Shown: positions 24,322 to 35,132, numbered from the stretch's first letter. The stretch: DNA of 64,000 nucleotides from SCTD01 sp963784675 (GCA_963784675.1 CAWASE010000001.1:310001-374000), one strand, 5' to 3'. Notes: generated by a model not told the origin, from the sequence alone. Numbers and translations: made by a program.

Positions 24322-25589
24322 GCCGCCCCCCAGAACCGCTGCACCGTCACGAGTCCCTCGAGCAGGGCGTCGATCTCGGCGGCGGTGTTGTACAGGTAGG
24401 ACGACGCCCGGGCGGTGGCCGGCACGCCGTAGCGACGACAGACCGGCGCGGCGCAGTGATGGCCGACGCGTACCGCGATGCCCAGCTCGTCGAGCGACTG
24501 GCCGACGTCGTGCGGGTGCACGCCGTCGACGGTGAACGACACCGCCGCGCCGCGCGCGTGCATGCTGTCGGGGCCGATCACGCCCAGCCCCGGCAGCGCG
24601 TGCAGGCCGGCGAGCAGCCGTGCGGTGAGCGCCTGCTCGTGGGCGGTGATCCGGTCCAGCCCGATCCCGGTCAGGTAGTCGCAGGCCGCGGCCAGCGCCA
24701 CGGCCTGGCTGATGACGGGGGTGCCTGCCTCGAACCGCTCCGGCGCCTTGGCGTAGGTGCTGCCGGTCATCTGGACGACCTCGATCATCGAGCCGCCGCC
24801 CATGAACGGCGGCATCGCGTCGAGCAGCTCCTTGCGGCCCCAGAGCACGCCGATCCCGGAGGGCGCGCACATCTTGTGGCCGGTGAGCACGAAGAAGTCG
24901 ACGCCGAGGGACGTCACGTCGACGCTCTGGTGCGGCGCCGACTGTGCGCCGTCGAGCAGGGTCAGCGCCCCCACCTCGCGGGCCCGGGCCACCAGCACGT
25001 CGACCGGGTTCTCGGTGCCCAGGATGTTGCTGACGTGCACGAAGGCCAGCATCTTGGTGCGCTCGTTGACCAGACTGTCCAGATCGGTCAGGTCGAGGCG
25101 GCCGTCGTCGGTCAGCGGGATCCAGCGCAGCGTGGCGCCGGTGCGCTCGCAGAGCATCTGCCACGGCACCAGGTTGGAGTGGTGCTCCATCTCGGTGACG
25201 CAGACCTCGTCGCCGGGGCCGAGGTGGAACCGCTCCCCCGCCTTGGCGTTGCCGAAGGAGTAGGCGACCAGGTTGTAGGCCTCGGTGGCATTCTTGGTGA
25301 ACACGACCTCGTCGTGCTGCCCCCCGAGGAAGGCCGCGACGGTGCCCCGGGCGTCCTCGTAGCCGTCGGTGGCCTCCTGGCTGAGCGTGTGCACACCCCG
25401 GTGCACGTTGCTGTAGTGCTGCTCGACGAAGCGGCGCTCCGCGTCGAGCACCTGACGCGGCTTGTGCGAGCTGGAGGCGTTGTCCAGGTAGACCAGCGGC
25501 CGGCCGTTCACCTGGCGCGACAGCACGGCGAAGTCGGCCCGGACGGCCTCGACGTCGTACGGCGTGGTGGTGGGCAGCACCGCGGTCAC
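24318..25589 (-). CDS. sufS: Cysteine desulfurase SufS
   Basis: A 423-aa PLP enzyme of the group II desulfurase type that takes sulfur from cysteine. The PLP lysine lies in TGHKMCAPSG near residue 238. The active cysteine lies in RVGHHCAAPVC near residue 378, on the short loop typical of SufS. HSNLVPWQ and the substrate-binding TEMEHH motif are present. Start GTG 25589 overlaps the sufC stop (GTGA), and the stop overlaps sufU (ATGA). It supplies the SufBCD scaffold via SufU. Confidence 0.96.
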   Translation of the reverse strand: MTAVLPTTTPYDVEAVRADFAVLSRQVNGRPLVYLDNASSSHKPRQVLDAERRFVEQHYSNVHRGVHTLSQEATDGYEDARGTVAAFLGGQHDEVVFTKNATEAYNLVAYSFGNAKAGERFHLGPGDEVCVTEMEHHSNLVPWQMLCERTGATLRWIPLTDDGRLDLTDLDSLVNERTKMLAFVHVSNILGTENPVDVLVARAREVGALTLLDGAQSAPHQSVDVTSLGVDFFVLTGHKMCAPSGIGVLWGRKELLDAMPPFMGGGSMIEVVQMTGSTYAKAPERFEAGTPVISQAVALAAACDYLTGIGLDRITAHEQALTARLLAGLHALPGLGVIGPDSMHARGAAVSFTVDGVHPHDVGQSLDELGIAVRVGHHCAAPVCRRYGVPATARASSYLYNTAAEIDALLEGLVTVQRFWGAA

Positions 25590-26497
25590 GACGGCGCTCC
25601 CACCTCGGAGGTCAGGATCCCGGGCAGCACCGGCGACGTCGGCAGCGCGGACGACCCGGCCGGCTCGGTGGCGGCGGCGCCGTACTTCGCGTAGCCGTTC
25701 GCCTCCAGCTCGTCGGCCAGCTCGGGGCCGCCGGACTCGGCGATCCGTCCCTTGACGAACACGTGCACGTGGTCGGGCTTGATGTAGCTGAGGATGCGGG
25801 TGTAGTGCGTGATGAGCAGGACGCCGGTCTCGCCGTTCTCGCGGACCCGGTTGACGCCCTCGGAGACCACGCGCAGCGCGTCGACGTCCAGGCCGGAGTC
25901 GGTCTCGTCGAGCACGGCGATCTTGGGCTGGAGCAGCTCGAGCTGCAGGATCTCGTGCCGCTTCTTCTCCCCGCCGGAGAAGCCCTCGTTGACCGAGCGC
26001 TCGGCGAAGGCCGGGTCCATCTCGAGCTTGGCCATGGCCTGCTTCTGCTCCTTCACCCACAGGCGCAGCTTCGGCGCCTCGCCGCGCACGGCCGTGGCGG
26101 CCGAGCGCAGGAAGTTGCTGACCGACACCCCCGGGACCTCGACGGGGTACTGCATGGCCAGGAACAACCCCGCGCGGGCCCGCTCGTCGACGCTCATCGC
26201 CAGGACGTCGGCGCCGTCCAGCGTGATGCTGCCGCCGGTGACGGTGTACTTCGGGTGGCCGGCGATCGCGTAGGCCAGGGTCGACTTGCCAGAGCCGTTC
26301 GGACCCATGATCGCGTGCGTCTCTCCGGCCCGGATCGTCAGGTCGACGCCGGTGAGGATCTCCTTGGTGCCACCGTCGGCCTCGACGCTGACGCGGAGGT
26401 CACGGATCTCGAGCGTGCTGCCCGCACCCGCCTGGGCAGGGCCAGCAGTCGTGCTGGTGGCAGTAGTGCTCGGGGCAGTCGTGCTGGGGGCAGTCAT
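25586..26497 (-). CDS. sufC: Fe-S cluster assembly ATPase SufC
   Basis: A 303-aa ABC-type soluble ATPase that drives the SufBCD scaffold. Walker A MGPNGSGKST is near residues 63-71, the SufC signature FSGGEKKRHEILQLELL is intact, and Walker B reads AVLDETDSGLDVD. About 30 extra N-terminal residues form a Thr/Ser/Ala/Pro repeat encoded by a 15-bp minisatellite, and the C-terminus carries a ~35-residue Ala/Pro-rich extension, making it longer than the usual ~250 aa. Start ATG 26497 shares a base with the Rieske gene stop and follows GGAGCCC. It overlaps sufS at its 3' end. Confidence 0.95.
   Translation of the reverse strand: MTAPSTTAPSTTATSTTAGPAQAGAGSTLEIRDLRVSVEADGGTKEILTGVDLTIRAGETHAIMGPNGSGKSTLAYAIAGHPKYTVTGGSITLDGADVLAMSVDERARAGLFLAMQYPVEVPGVSVSNFLRSAATAVRGEAPKLRLWVKEQKQAMAKLEMDPAFAERSVNEGFSGGEKKRHEILQLELLQPKIAVLDETDSGLDVDALRVVSEGVNRVRENGETGVLLITHYTRILSYIKPDHVHVFVKGRIAESGGPELADELEANGYAKYGAAATEPAGSSALPTSPVLPGILTSEVGAPS
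26445..26496 (-). repeat. 15-bp in-frame repeat at the sufC 5' end
   Basis: Three 15-bp units (26445-26459, 26460-26474, 26475-26489) plus a partial copy, differing at a few bases, encode the Thr/Ser/Ala/Pro-rich N-terminus of SufC in five-codon steps. Confidence 0.75.
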
Positions 26498-26835
26498 CAG
26501 GGCTCCATCTGCACGAGGACGTCGTCGCCCTCGACGGTCACGGGAAAGGTGGGCACGGGGCGCGTCGCGGGCAGCCCGGACGGCTGGCCGGTGCGCAGGT
26601 CGAACAGCGAGCCGTGCAACCAGCACTCGATCTTGCCGTCTTCGACGTCGCCCTCGGACAGCGCGACGTCGGCGTGCGAGCAGACGTCGGCGATCGCGAA
26701 GACCTCGCCGCCTGACTTCGCCAGGCAGATCGGCCGTCCCCCGACCTCGACGCGGACGGCGCCCTCGTCGGGAACGTCGGCGAGGGAGGCAGCACGCATC
26801 GGGGCCGCGGCCGTCCGGGCCGGTTCCGCGCTCAC
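26497..26835 (-). CDS. Rieske-type [2Fe-2S] ferredoxin of the suf operon
   Basis: A 112-aa soluble Rieske/NirD-like protein. The cluster ligands are C52 and H54 (CSH) and C71 and H74 (CWLH), with the GSLFDLRTG loop after them. It resembles the bifunctional non-heme Rieske ferredoxins found inside actinobacterial suf operons. It may carry electrons for cluster assembly. Start GTG 26835 overlaps the sufD stop (GTGA) and its stop overlaps the sufC ATG by one base. Confidence 0.93.
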   Translation of the reverse strand: MSAEPARTAAAPMRAASLADVPDEGAVRVEVGGRPICLAKSGGEVFAIADVCSHADVALSEGDVEDGKIECWLHGSLFDLRTGQPSGLPATRPVPTFPVTVEGDDVLVQMEP

Positions 26836-28089
26836 GCGAACACCCGCTCGAGCTCGGCCTGGACGGTGGCCATCAGCCGCTCCTGCAGCTCGGGAACTCC
26901 GACGGTCTCGATGATCTCGGCGAAGAAACCGCGGACGACCATCCGCCGGGCGTCGTCGGCCGGGATGCCGCGGGCCTGCAGGTAGAACAGCTGCTCGTCG
27001 TCGAAGCGGCCGGTGGCGCTGGCGTGTCCGGCGCCGGCGATCTCGCCGGTCTCGATCTCCAGGTTCGGCACCGAGTCGGCGCGAGCCTCCGGGGTGAGCA
27101 GCAGGTTGCGGTTGAGCTCGTAGGTGTCGGTGCCGTGCGCGGCGGCGCGGATGAGCACGTCGCCGATCCAGACGGTGTGCGCCTGGTCGCCCTGCAGCGC
27201 CGACTTGTAGGTGACGCGACTGCGGCACTGCGGCGCGGAGTGGTCGACCAGCAGCCGGTGCTCCAGATGCTGGTGGGCGTCGGCGAACGACACCCCGCGC
27301 AGCTCGACGTCAGCCCCCGGAGCGGTGAAGTCGACGGTCTCGGTGACCCGGACCAGGTCTCCGCCCAGGCTCACCTGGGTGGAGGTCAGCCGCGCGTCGC
27401 GACCCATGCGGGTGGCGACGTGCGTGCCGTGCACGGTGTCGGCGGCCCAGTCCTGCACCTGCACCAGCCGCAGGTGCGCACCGTCGCCGACCAGCACGGA
27501 GACGACCGCCGCGTACTTCGCACTGCCGGTGTGCTCCAGCACCACGACGGCGCTGGACTGCTCGGCGAGGTCGAGCACGACGTGGCCCCAGACCACCTCG
27601 TCGCTGCCGGTGCCGCTGAGCCGCAGCACCACGGGGGCGTCGGCCTCCAGCGCCTTGGGCACGCGCACCACGAGCGAGGTACCGGCACGCTGCAGCGCCA
27701 GCGCCGCCAGCCGGTCGATGGGCAGCGGTACGTCCAGGTCGACGGTGGGCACCTCGAGCAGCTCCACGCCGTCGGGCAGCTCGCTGCGGACGTCGAGCCG
27801 CACGTCGGAGTCGGCGGCGTCGAGCAGCACCCGGACGCGCTCGAGCGGGGTGAAGCGCCACTCCTCCTCGCGACCGGTGATGACCGGGAAGGCGTCCGGG
27901 TCGGCCGAGCGCAGGCGCTCGGGCCGCACGTCGGCCGGGCTTCCCGCAGCCGGACGCCGCGGTGTCGACGGCGCCACACCGACGGCGACCGAGCCGTCCA
28001 TGACGCCGCCGGTGGCCTTCAGGGCAGCCCGCTCGGCGGCGAGCGCGGCCTCCATGGCGCCGGTCGGCGCCTGGCTGGGGGCAGGGCTG

Positions 28090-28097
<8 letters not shown>
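26832..28097 (-). CDS. sufD: Fe-S cluster assembly protein SufD
   Basis: A 421-aa beta-helix scaffold subunit that pairs with SufB. EWRFTPLERV in the first quarter and the C-terminal block from QLFYLQARGI to MVVRGFF, shared with SufB, identify it. The start chosen is TTG 28097, because GGAGGG lies five bases upstream and it overlaps the sufB stop by eight bases; the next in-frame ATG is 14 codons later and has no clear site. A TTG start is rare among the genes here. The stop overlaps the Rieske gene. Confidence 0.93.
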
Positions 28098-29495
<1,398 letters not shown>

Positions 29496-29499
<4 letters not shown>

Positions 29500-30320
29500 G
29501 TGCTCGCCTTCTCTGGTGCGGGATGTGCCGGTGCGGTACGGGGGATGAACGTGGTGCAGACGCCGTCGCCGTGGGCGATCGTGGCCAGGCGTTGGACATG
29601 GACGCCGAGCAGGCGGCTGAGCGCCCCGGTCTCGGCCTCGCACAGCTGGGGGAACTGCTCGGCGACGTGCTGCACCGGGCAGTGGTGCTGGCAGAGCTGC
29701 ACGCCGGTGCCCAGCGGACCGCTGGTGGCGGCGTAGCCGTCGTCGCTGAGCCGCTGGGCGAGCACCGCGGGACGTTCGCCGATCGGCAGCAGCTGCAGGT
29801 CGGCGTGCCGTCGCTCGAGCTCGGCCACCCGACCCTCGGCGAAGCTCTCGACCGCCTGGTCGCCGCCGGTGGCGGCCAGGAAGCGCAGGGCGTCCAGGGC
29901 CAGCGTGTCGTAGGCGGCCGGCCCGTCGGCGTGCCCGGCGTCGGTCAGCGCGTAGAGCCGGGCCGGTCGGCCGCGACCGCGCAGGACCGCGCGACGGGGC
30001 TCACGCGTGGTGACGGTGCCGTCGGCGAGCAGCGCGTCCAGGTGGCGCCGCACCGCGGCCGGGGTGAGCGCGAGCTGCTCGCTCAGCAGGGCTGCGGTGG
30101 ACGGACCGTGCGAGAGCAACAGCTCGCGCACGCGGTCGCGGGTGCTGTCTGCGGCGCGCGCGTCCGGGGCGGCCGTCTCGGTCAGCGTGTCGGTCAGCGT
30201 GTCGGTCGGCGTGCCGGGTGCCTGCGGGCCGGGTGCAGGCGGCTCGGGTGCATGCATCTTCCGTGCATGCGTGTCCGGGGTGGTGCGTTCACCTGCCTCG
30301 ACCCGGTCCATGGTTTTCAC
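29496..30320 (-). CDS. sufR: SufR, Fe-S cluster-sensing repressor of the suf operon
   Basis: A 274-aa (start-dependent) DeoR/ArsR-like winged-helix regulator. An unstructured, Pro/Thr-rich N-terminus of 60-70 residues includes a four-residue repeat; the HTH follows (STAALLSEQLALTPAAVRRHLDALL). The C-terminal half has a Cys cluster, CQHHC, then C after 12 more residues, and another C in GDGVC near the end, consistent with a Fe-S sensor. It heads the suf operon and likely represses it when clusters are plentiful. Start: GTG 30320 lies 6 nt after GATACT, a leaderless layout; ATG 30311 is in frame just inside, and a still later Met is possible. Confidence 0.9.
30178..30213 (-). repeat. 12-bp in-frame repeat in sufR
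   Basis: Three 12-bp units (TCGGTCAGCGTG, the last with one change) encode a repeated Thr-Asp/Glu-Thr-Leu motif in the flexible N-terminus of SufR. Confidence 0.7.
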
Positions 30321-30326
30321 AACACC

Positions 30327-30332
30327 AGTATC
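30327..30332 (-). promoter_or_regulatory. Candidate -10 (GATACT) of the suf operon
   Basis: On the minus strand GATACT lies 6 nt before GTG 30320 in a short AT-rich stretch. The match to TANNNT is partial (first base). As sufR autoregulates in other actinobacteria, its operator is expected to overlap here, but no clean palindrome was found. Confidence 0.35.
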
Positions 30333-30380
30333 ACGTAAATGCTTTCCCACGTCGAACGCAGGGGCCGGGATGTGCCTGCT

Positions 30381-30430
30381 GGGGCAGGCCGGGCCAGGCC
30401 GTGCCAGGCCGTGCCAGGCCGTGCCAGGCC
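30381..30430. repeat. 10-bp tandem repeat in the sufR/BNR-protein intergenic region
   Basis: Five 10-bp units: three exact copies of GTGCCAGGCC (30401-30430), preceded by GGGCCAGGCC and GGGGCAGGCC. It sits between the divergent sufR and BNR-protein genes, so copy number could change promoter spacing. Confidence 0.85.
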
Positions 30431-30498
30431 GGGCCGGGTCGGGCGAGCACGGCGGGAGCCGGCAGGAGTTCGGGCGGTCGTGTCGAACCTCTGCAGGC

Positions 30499-32127
30499 AT
30501 GGTCTCCCGTGCGACGTCCGCCCTGTCCGCTCTGCTCGTCGGCGCGCTGACCGCGGCCGCCGCTGTCGCTGGCAGCACGCCGGCGCTGGCGGCCACCGAC
30601 ACCTTCACCTTCCGCACCACGGTGCTCCAGGACCAGGACGCCTACGGCGAGCCGTCGCTCGCGGTCGCACAGGACGGGCACATCGCCGTCTGCGTGCCGG
30701 GCGGCGCCGGCCAGACGAGCGTCTGGTACTCCGCCGACGACGGCCGCACCTTCGGCACCTCGCACACCACGTCCGCCAACGGCGGCGGCGACTGCGAGAT
30801 CGACTTCCTGCCGGGTGGCCGGCTGATCAACGTCGATCTGGAGATCGTCGACAGCGCGGTGCGCTACTCCGACGACTTCGGCAAGACCTGGCAGGGCTCT
30901 GAGACGGCCGGGGTCGAGCAGGACCGTCAGTGGCTGGCGCACACCAGCGACGGCAAGAAGGTGTTCCTCGTCTACCACGACTTCGTCGCCGAGGGCGAGT
31001 TCTACGCCCAGAGCTCTGACGGCGGGCTCACCTGGCCCACCGCCGACGCCGCGATCCCCGTGACGGGCGCCGACCAGGCCGCGGCCCCCGGTATCGCGAC
31101 GACCCCGGCGCAGGGCGACCCTGCGTCGTTGGCCGACCAGGGCGTCAACACCTTCAGCGGCCCGATCCTGGTCAGCCCCGACGACCAGGACCTCTATGTC
31201 CTCTACTCGATCTCCAACGCGCAGGACAACCTGACCGCCGGGACGCCCCCGTTCGGCCCGACGCACGGCATCGTCGTGGCGCACAAGGGCGCCGCGGACA
31301 GCGCGTTCAGCAACAACTACGCACTCGTCGACGACGGCGCCGTCAACGGTGCGATCTTCCCGTGGGGGACGATCGACAAGGCCGGCAACGTCTACCTGCT
31401 CTACAACTCCGACAAGGGCTCCCCCGGCAACTTCCACACCTACTTCGTGGTGTCCACCGACAAGGCGACGACGTGGAGCGCGCCGGTCAAGGTCGACGGC
31501 GAGCCGCTCGCCCGCGGCGCGCAGATCTATGCCACCGGCGCCGCCGGCGCGAAGGGCGTGCTGGACGTCGCCTGGTACGGCACCGACGCCGCGAACGCCG
31601 ACGACCCGGCCGCAGTCTGGAACGTGCACTTCGCGCAGGTGCGCGGAGCCGACACGGCGAACCCGACGATCGAGCGGGGCATCGTCTCGCCCAACCCGAT
31701 CCACACCGGGGACATCTGCCTCAACGGGTTGCTCTGCATCACCGGGGGTGACCGCAGCCTGCTCGACTTCTTCGAGCTCGCCATCGGCCCCGACGGCCTC
31801 GCGCAGATCGCCTACGCCGACAACGACGGGTTCGACACCTCCGGCGGGGGCTCGCGCGGTCGCGTCACCTGGGCCAAGCAGACCTCCGGTCGCAGCGCGC
31901 TGGTCGCCGACACCGCGCCTGTCGCGGCGGTCCCCGGGACGACGGCACCCGGGGCGGGGGCACCCGGGGCGGGCACGCCACCGACAGGTACGCCCTCGGC
32001 AGGGGCCCCGGCCGGCGCGGCGCCTGCGCCCGGCCTGGCCGCGACGGGCCCGTCGCCGGCGCCGGCCCTGCTCGCCGTGGCGGCGTTCGCGGCCGTGGCG
32101 CTGCTCCGGCGGCGTCGACGCATCTGA
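30499..32127 (+). CDS. Secreted BNR/Asp-box beta-propeller protein with LAxTG sorting signal
   Basis: A 542-aa exported protein. A signal peptide (residues 1-33, ending in TPALA) is followed by a six- or seven-bladed propeller marked by Asp-box motifs such as YSADDGRTF near residue 77, YSDDFGKTW near 125 and SSDGGLTW near 175. A Pro/Gly/Ala/Thr linker leads to LAATG, a hydrophobic helix and RRRRR, a sortase signal of the LAxTG type used by class E sortases in high-GC Gram-positives. It could be a sialidase-like glycosidase or a binding propeller; catalytic residues were not confirmed. Start ATG 30499 has only a weak ribosome-binding site. A tandem repeat array lies upstream. Confidence 0.82.
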   Translation: MVSRATSALSALLVGALTAAAAVAGSTPALAATDTFTFRTTVLQDQDAYGEPSLAVAQDGHIAVCVPGGAGQTSVWYSADDGRTFGTSHTTSANGGGDCEIDFLPGGRLINVDLEIVDSAVRYSDDFGKTWQGSETAGVEQDRQWLAHTSDGKKVFLVYHDFVAEGEFYAQSSDGGLTWPTADAAIPVTGADQAAAPGIATTPAQGDPASLADQGVNTFSGPILVSPDDQDLYVLYSISNAQDNLTAGTPPFGPTHGIVVAHKGAADSAFSNNYALVDDGAVNGAIFPWGTIDKAGNVYLLYNSDKGSPGNFHTYFVVSTDKATTWSAPVKVDGEPLARGAQIYATGAAGAKGVLDVAWYGTDAANADDPAAVWNVHFAQVRGADTANPTIERGIVSPNPIHTGDICLNGLLCITGGDRSLLDFFELAIGPDGLAQIAYADNDGFDTSGGGSRGRVTWAKQTSGRSALVADTAPVAAVPGTTAPGAGAPGAGTPPTGTPSAGAPAGAAPAPGLAATGPSPAPALLAVAAFAAVALLRRRRRI

Positions 32128-32155
32128 TCGACAGGTGCGACCCAGGTTGCGACCG

Positions 32156-32161
32156 TAGGCT
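32156..32161 (+). promoter_or_regulatory. -10 hexamer TAGGCT for a leaderless transcript
   Basis: TAGGCT lies exactly 6 nt before the GTG start of the ABC ATPase gene at 32168, with no ribosome-binding site possible between them. Confidence 0.55.
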
Positions 32162-32167
32162 CGTGCT

Positions 32168-33136
32168 GTGACCGCACCCGCTGCCGAGGCTGCGCCCGCC
32201 GTCCCGGCTGACGGCACGGCGCTGCGCGTCGACGGGCTGGTGAAGCGGTACGGCGGACGCGCCGTCGTCGACGGGCTGTCCTTCACGGCCCGCACCGGGA
32301 CGGTGCTGGCCCTGCTCGGCCCGAACGGCGCCGGCAAGAGCACCACGATCGAGATCTGCGAGGGCTTCCGCACCGCCGACGAGGGAAGCGTGCAGGTGCT
32401 CGGCTGCGCGCCGGACGCGCCGGGGTTGCGGCCGCGCGTCGGCGTCATGCCGCAGACCGGCGGCGCCTACCCCGGGCTGCGGTGCGGGGAGATGCTGCGC
32501 CTGGTCGCCTCCTTCGCGGCCACTCCGCTGGACCCTGACGACCTGCTCGAGCGGCTCGGCCTCGTCGACGTCGCCCGCACCAGCTACCGCCGCCTGTCCG
32601 GCGGTCAGCAGCAGCGGCTGTCGCTGGCCCTGGCTGTCGTCGGCCGCCCCGAGCTGGTCTTCCTGGACGAGCCGACCGCAGGCCTTGACCCGCAGGCCAG
32701 GCGCGCCACCTGGGAGCTGATCGAGGCGCTTCGGTCTGACGGCGTCACGATCGTCCTGACGACGCACCTGCTCGACGAGGCCGAGCAGCTGGCGGACGAC
32801 GTCGTGATCGTCGACGCCGGCCGGGTCGTGGCCACCGGCACGGTCGCTGAGCTCACCGACGGCGGGAGCGCCGGTCAGCTGCGGTTCTTCGCCCGGGCCG
32901 GGCTCGACGTCGAGCAGCTGCTGCTGGCGCTGCCCGCCGGCTGCCTGGCCAAGGAGTCGCCGGCCGGTTCCTACCTGGTCGAGGGGCCCGACGGCGCACC
33001 GATCGACCCACAGATCCTCGCGGCGGTCACCGCTTGGTGCGCCGGCCATGGCGCGATGGCCCGCGACCTGCGGGTGGAGCGCCGCACCCTGGAAGACGTG
33101 TTCCTCGAGCTCACCGGAAAGCAGCTGCGCTCATGA
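32168..33136 (+). CDS. ABC-2 type exporter, ATP-binding subunit
   Basis: A 322-aa ATPase of the DrrA/CcmA type. Walker A GPNGAGKST is near residues 55-63, the signature reads LSGGQQQRLSLALAV, Walker B is LVFLDEPTAGLDP and the switch His is in TTHLLDEAEQL. The C-terminal ~100 residues form the extra domain seen in DrrA-like exporters. It pairs with the permease encoded immediately downstream (ATGA overlap) to export a drug, lipid or similar molecule. It is a stand-alone two-gene operon behind a leaderless-type promoter. Confidence 0.92.
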   Translation: MTAPAAEAAPAVPADGTALRVDGLVKRYGGRAVVDGLSFTARTGTVLALLGPNGAGKSTTIEICEGFRTADEGSVQVLGCAPDAPGLRPRVGVMPQTGGAYPGLRCGEMLRLVASFAATPLDPDDLLERLGLVDVARTSYRRLSGGQQQRLSLALAVVGRPELVFLDEPTAGLDPQARRATWELIEALRSDGVTIVLTTHLLDEAEQLADDVVIVDAGRVVATGTVAELTDGGSAGQLRFFARAGLDVEQLLLALPAGCLAKESPAGSYLVEGPDGAPIDPQILAAVTAWCAGHGAMARDLRVERRTLEDVFLELTGKQLRS

Positions 33137-33927
33137 GCATCGACACCGCGGGGCGCACCTGGGCACCGGGCGACCTCACCCCCCGACCCGGCGCCGCTCC
33201 GCTCTCGCGGATGCTCCGGGCCCAGACCGTCGCGGAGCTCAAGCTCGTGCTGCGCAACGGCGAGCAGGTCCTGCTGAGCCTGGTGATCCCGCTCGGTCTG
33301 GTCGTCCTGCTCGTCACGGTGCCGTTCATCAGCATCAGCAGCTCCGACGGGGAGCGTCCCGACTTCTTCGTCCCCGGCGTGCTCGCGCTGGCGATCATGT
33401 CCTCCGCCTTCACCGGTCAGGCGATCGGCGTCGGCTTCGAGCGCCAGTACGGGGTGCTGAAGCGGCTGGGAGCCACGCCGTTGCCGCGGTCGGTGCTGCT
33501 CGGGGGCAAGACCCTCGCCGTACTCGTCGTCGAGATCCTGCAGGTGGCGCTGCTCTGCGGCGTGGGGCTGGCACTGGGCTGGCAGCCGCAGGGTTCGCCG
33601 TTGTCGGTGATCGCGCTCGTCGTGGTCGCGACAGCGGCGTTCAGCGGCCTCGGCCTGCTGCTCGGCGGCACCATGCGGGGCCTGACCACCTTGGCGGCGG
33701 CGAACCTGCTCTGGTTCCTGCTGCTCGTGCTCGGCGGCGTCCTGTTCCCGATCTCGGAGTTCGGTCCGGCCGAGGGGTTCTTGTCCTTTCTGCCGACGGC
33801 GGCCCTGTCGCACGGGCTGCGCGCAGTCCTGCAGGACGGGCTGGTCCCCGGCCGCGACCTGCTGGTGCTCGGCGTCTGGGGCGCCGTGTCGCTGGTCGCC
33901 GCCAGCCGTGCGTTCAAGTGGGAGTGA
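33133..33927 (+). CDS. ABC-2 type exporter, permease subunit
   Basis: A 264-aa membrane protein with six hydrophobic helices starting near residue 46, and the LKRLGATPLPRSVLLGGK loop that is typical of ABC-2 (DrrB-like) permeases. The ATG overlaps the ATPase stop (ATGA), so the two subunits are coupled. Substrate is unknown. Downstream, 26 nt away, an MFS gene begins with its own promoter-like hexamer. Confidence 0.9.
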   Translation: MSIDTAGRTWAPGDLTPRPGAAPLSRMLRAQTVAELKLVLRNGEQVLLSLVIPLGLVVLLVTVPFISISSSDGERPDFFVPGVLALAIMSSAFTGQAIGVGFERQYGVLKRLGATPLPRSVLLGGKTLAVLVVEILQVALLCGVGLALGWQPQGSPLSVIALVVVATAAFSGLGLLLGGTMRGLTTLAAANLLWFLLLVLGGVLFPISEFGPAEGFLSFLPTAALSHGLRAVLQDGLVPGRDLLVLGVWGAVSLVAASRAFKWE

Positions 33928-33941
33928 GCCGCGCGCGCCGG

Positions 33942-33947
33942 TAGCGT
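33942..33947 (+). promoter_or_regulatory. -10 hexamer TAGCGT for a leaderless transcript
   Basis: TAGCGT is located 6 nt before GTG 33954 of the MFS gene; it is identical to the hexamer ahead of the EamA gene. Confidence 0.55.
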
Positions 33948-33953
33948 CGAGAC

Positions 33954-35132
33954 GTGCCGAGCGCTACGACGGAACGCTCGCAGGTCCGGCTGCTGCAGGT
34001 GGGCTCCTTCACCTCCTCCTTCGACCGCTTCGTCGTCGGACCGGTCCTGCTCACCGTCGCCGTCGACTTCGGCACCGGTCTGGCCGGTGTCGCTGCGGTC
34101 GCGTCCCTGTACTACCTGCTGTACGGCCTGACGCAGCCGCTGTGGGGCCTGGCCGGCGACCGGTTCGGCCGGGTCCGGACGCTGCGGGCCGCGATGGCCG
34201 GCGCGGCCGTCCTCGGCGCGGCCTCCGCGCTGGCGCCGACGCTGGGTGTGCTGGTGCTGCTGCGAGCCGGGACGGGAGCGTGCATCGCTGCCGCCGTCCC
34301 CTCGGCGCTGGTGTACGTCGGGGACGTCGTGCCCTTCCCCCGGCGGCAGGGCGTGCTCACTGACCTGAACGCCGCCAGCGCGGTCGGCATCACCAGCGCG
34401 ATCGGGCTGGGCGGGGTGCTCGCGGCGACGCTGGGGTGGCGTGTGGCCTTCCTGCTGCCGGCGCTGCTCGCCGGCCTGCTGGTGCTGCTGCTGGCGCGGC
34501 TGCCCGAGCCCCCTCGTCCGGCCGGGCACACCGGAGGGCTCGCGACGGCACTGCGGTCGGGCTGGGGTCGCCGCGTGCTGCTGCTGGCGCTGGTGGAGGG
34601 AGCGGCCCTGCTCGGGTTGCTGACCTACCTCGTCCCGGCGCTGGAGAGCGGCGGCGCCTCCCCCACGCTCGCCGGCGCCGTCGTCGCCCTGTACGGCGTC
34701 GGCATGCTGGCCAGCTCGCGCGTCGTGAAGCGGCTGGCGGGGCGGGTGAGCGCTCCGATCTTCCTGGCCGTCGGGTCGACCGGGCTGGCCCTGGCGTGGG
34801 GGGTCGTTGCGCTGTCGCAGCGTCCGTCGGCCGTCGCCGGGGCGGCGCTGCTCGTCGGGGCCGGGTGGGCGCCGATGCACTCGACCATGCAGTCGTGGGC
34901 CACCGAGGTGGTTCCGGCCGCGCGGGCCGGCATGGTCTCGCTGTTCGCTGCGGCGCTGTTCGTCGGCAGCGGCGTCGCGACCCAGGGGCTGGCACCGCTG
35001 GCCGGTGGCCTGCGCTGGGGAGCCGCCTTCGGCGCCGGCGTCGGGCTCGCGGTGCTGTTCGGGCTCGCCGCCACGCTCGGCTCGGTCCGTTCGCAGCGGA
35101 CGGCTGCCGTCGCTGCCACGGCTCCCCTGTGA
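33954..35132 (+). CDS. MFS transporter
   Basis: A 392-aa polytopic membrane protein with about twelve helices. The loop between helices 2 and 3 carries the MFS motif A variant GLAGDRFGRVRTLR near residues 63-76. The motif repeats weakly after helix 8. It probably exports a drug or small metabolite; the substrate cannot be called. It begins at GTG directly behind TAGCGT with no ribosome-binding site. No regulator gene is adjacent. Confidence 0.87.
   Translation: MPSATTERSQVRLLQVGSFTSSFDRFVVGPVLLTVAVDFGTGLAGVAAVASLYYLLYGLTQPLWGLAGDRFGRVRTLRAAMAGAAVLGAASALAPTLGVLVLLRAGTGACIAAAVPSALVYVGDVVPFPRRQGVLTDLNAASAVGITSAIGLGGVLAATLGWRVAFLLPALLAGLLVLLLARLPEPPRPAGHTGGLATALRSGWGRRVLLLALVEGAALLGLLTYLVPALESGGASPTLAGAVVALYGVGMLASSRVVKRLAGRVSAPIFLAVGSTGLALAWGVVALSQRPSAVAGAALLVGAGWAPMHSTMQSWATEVVPAARAGMVSLFAAALFVGSGVATQGLAPLAGGLRWGAAFGAGVGLAVLFGLAATLGSVRSQRTAAVAATAPL

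Noticed and set aside
30381..30430. CRISPR array
   Set aside because: The 10-bp units are directly adjacent with no spacers; it is a simple tandem repeat.
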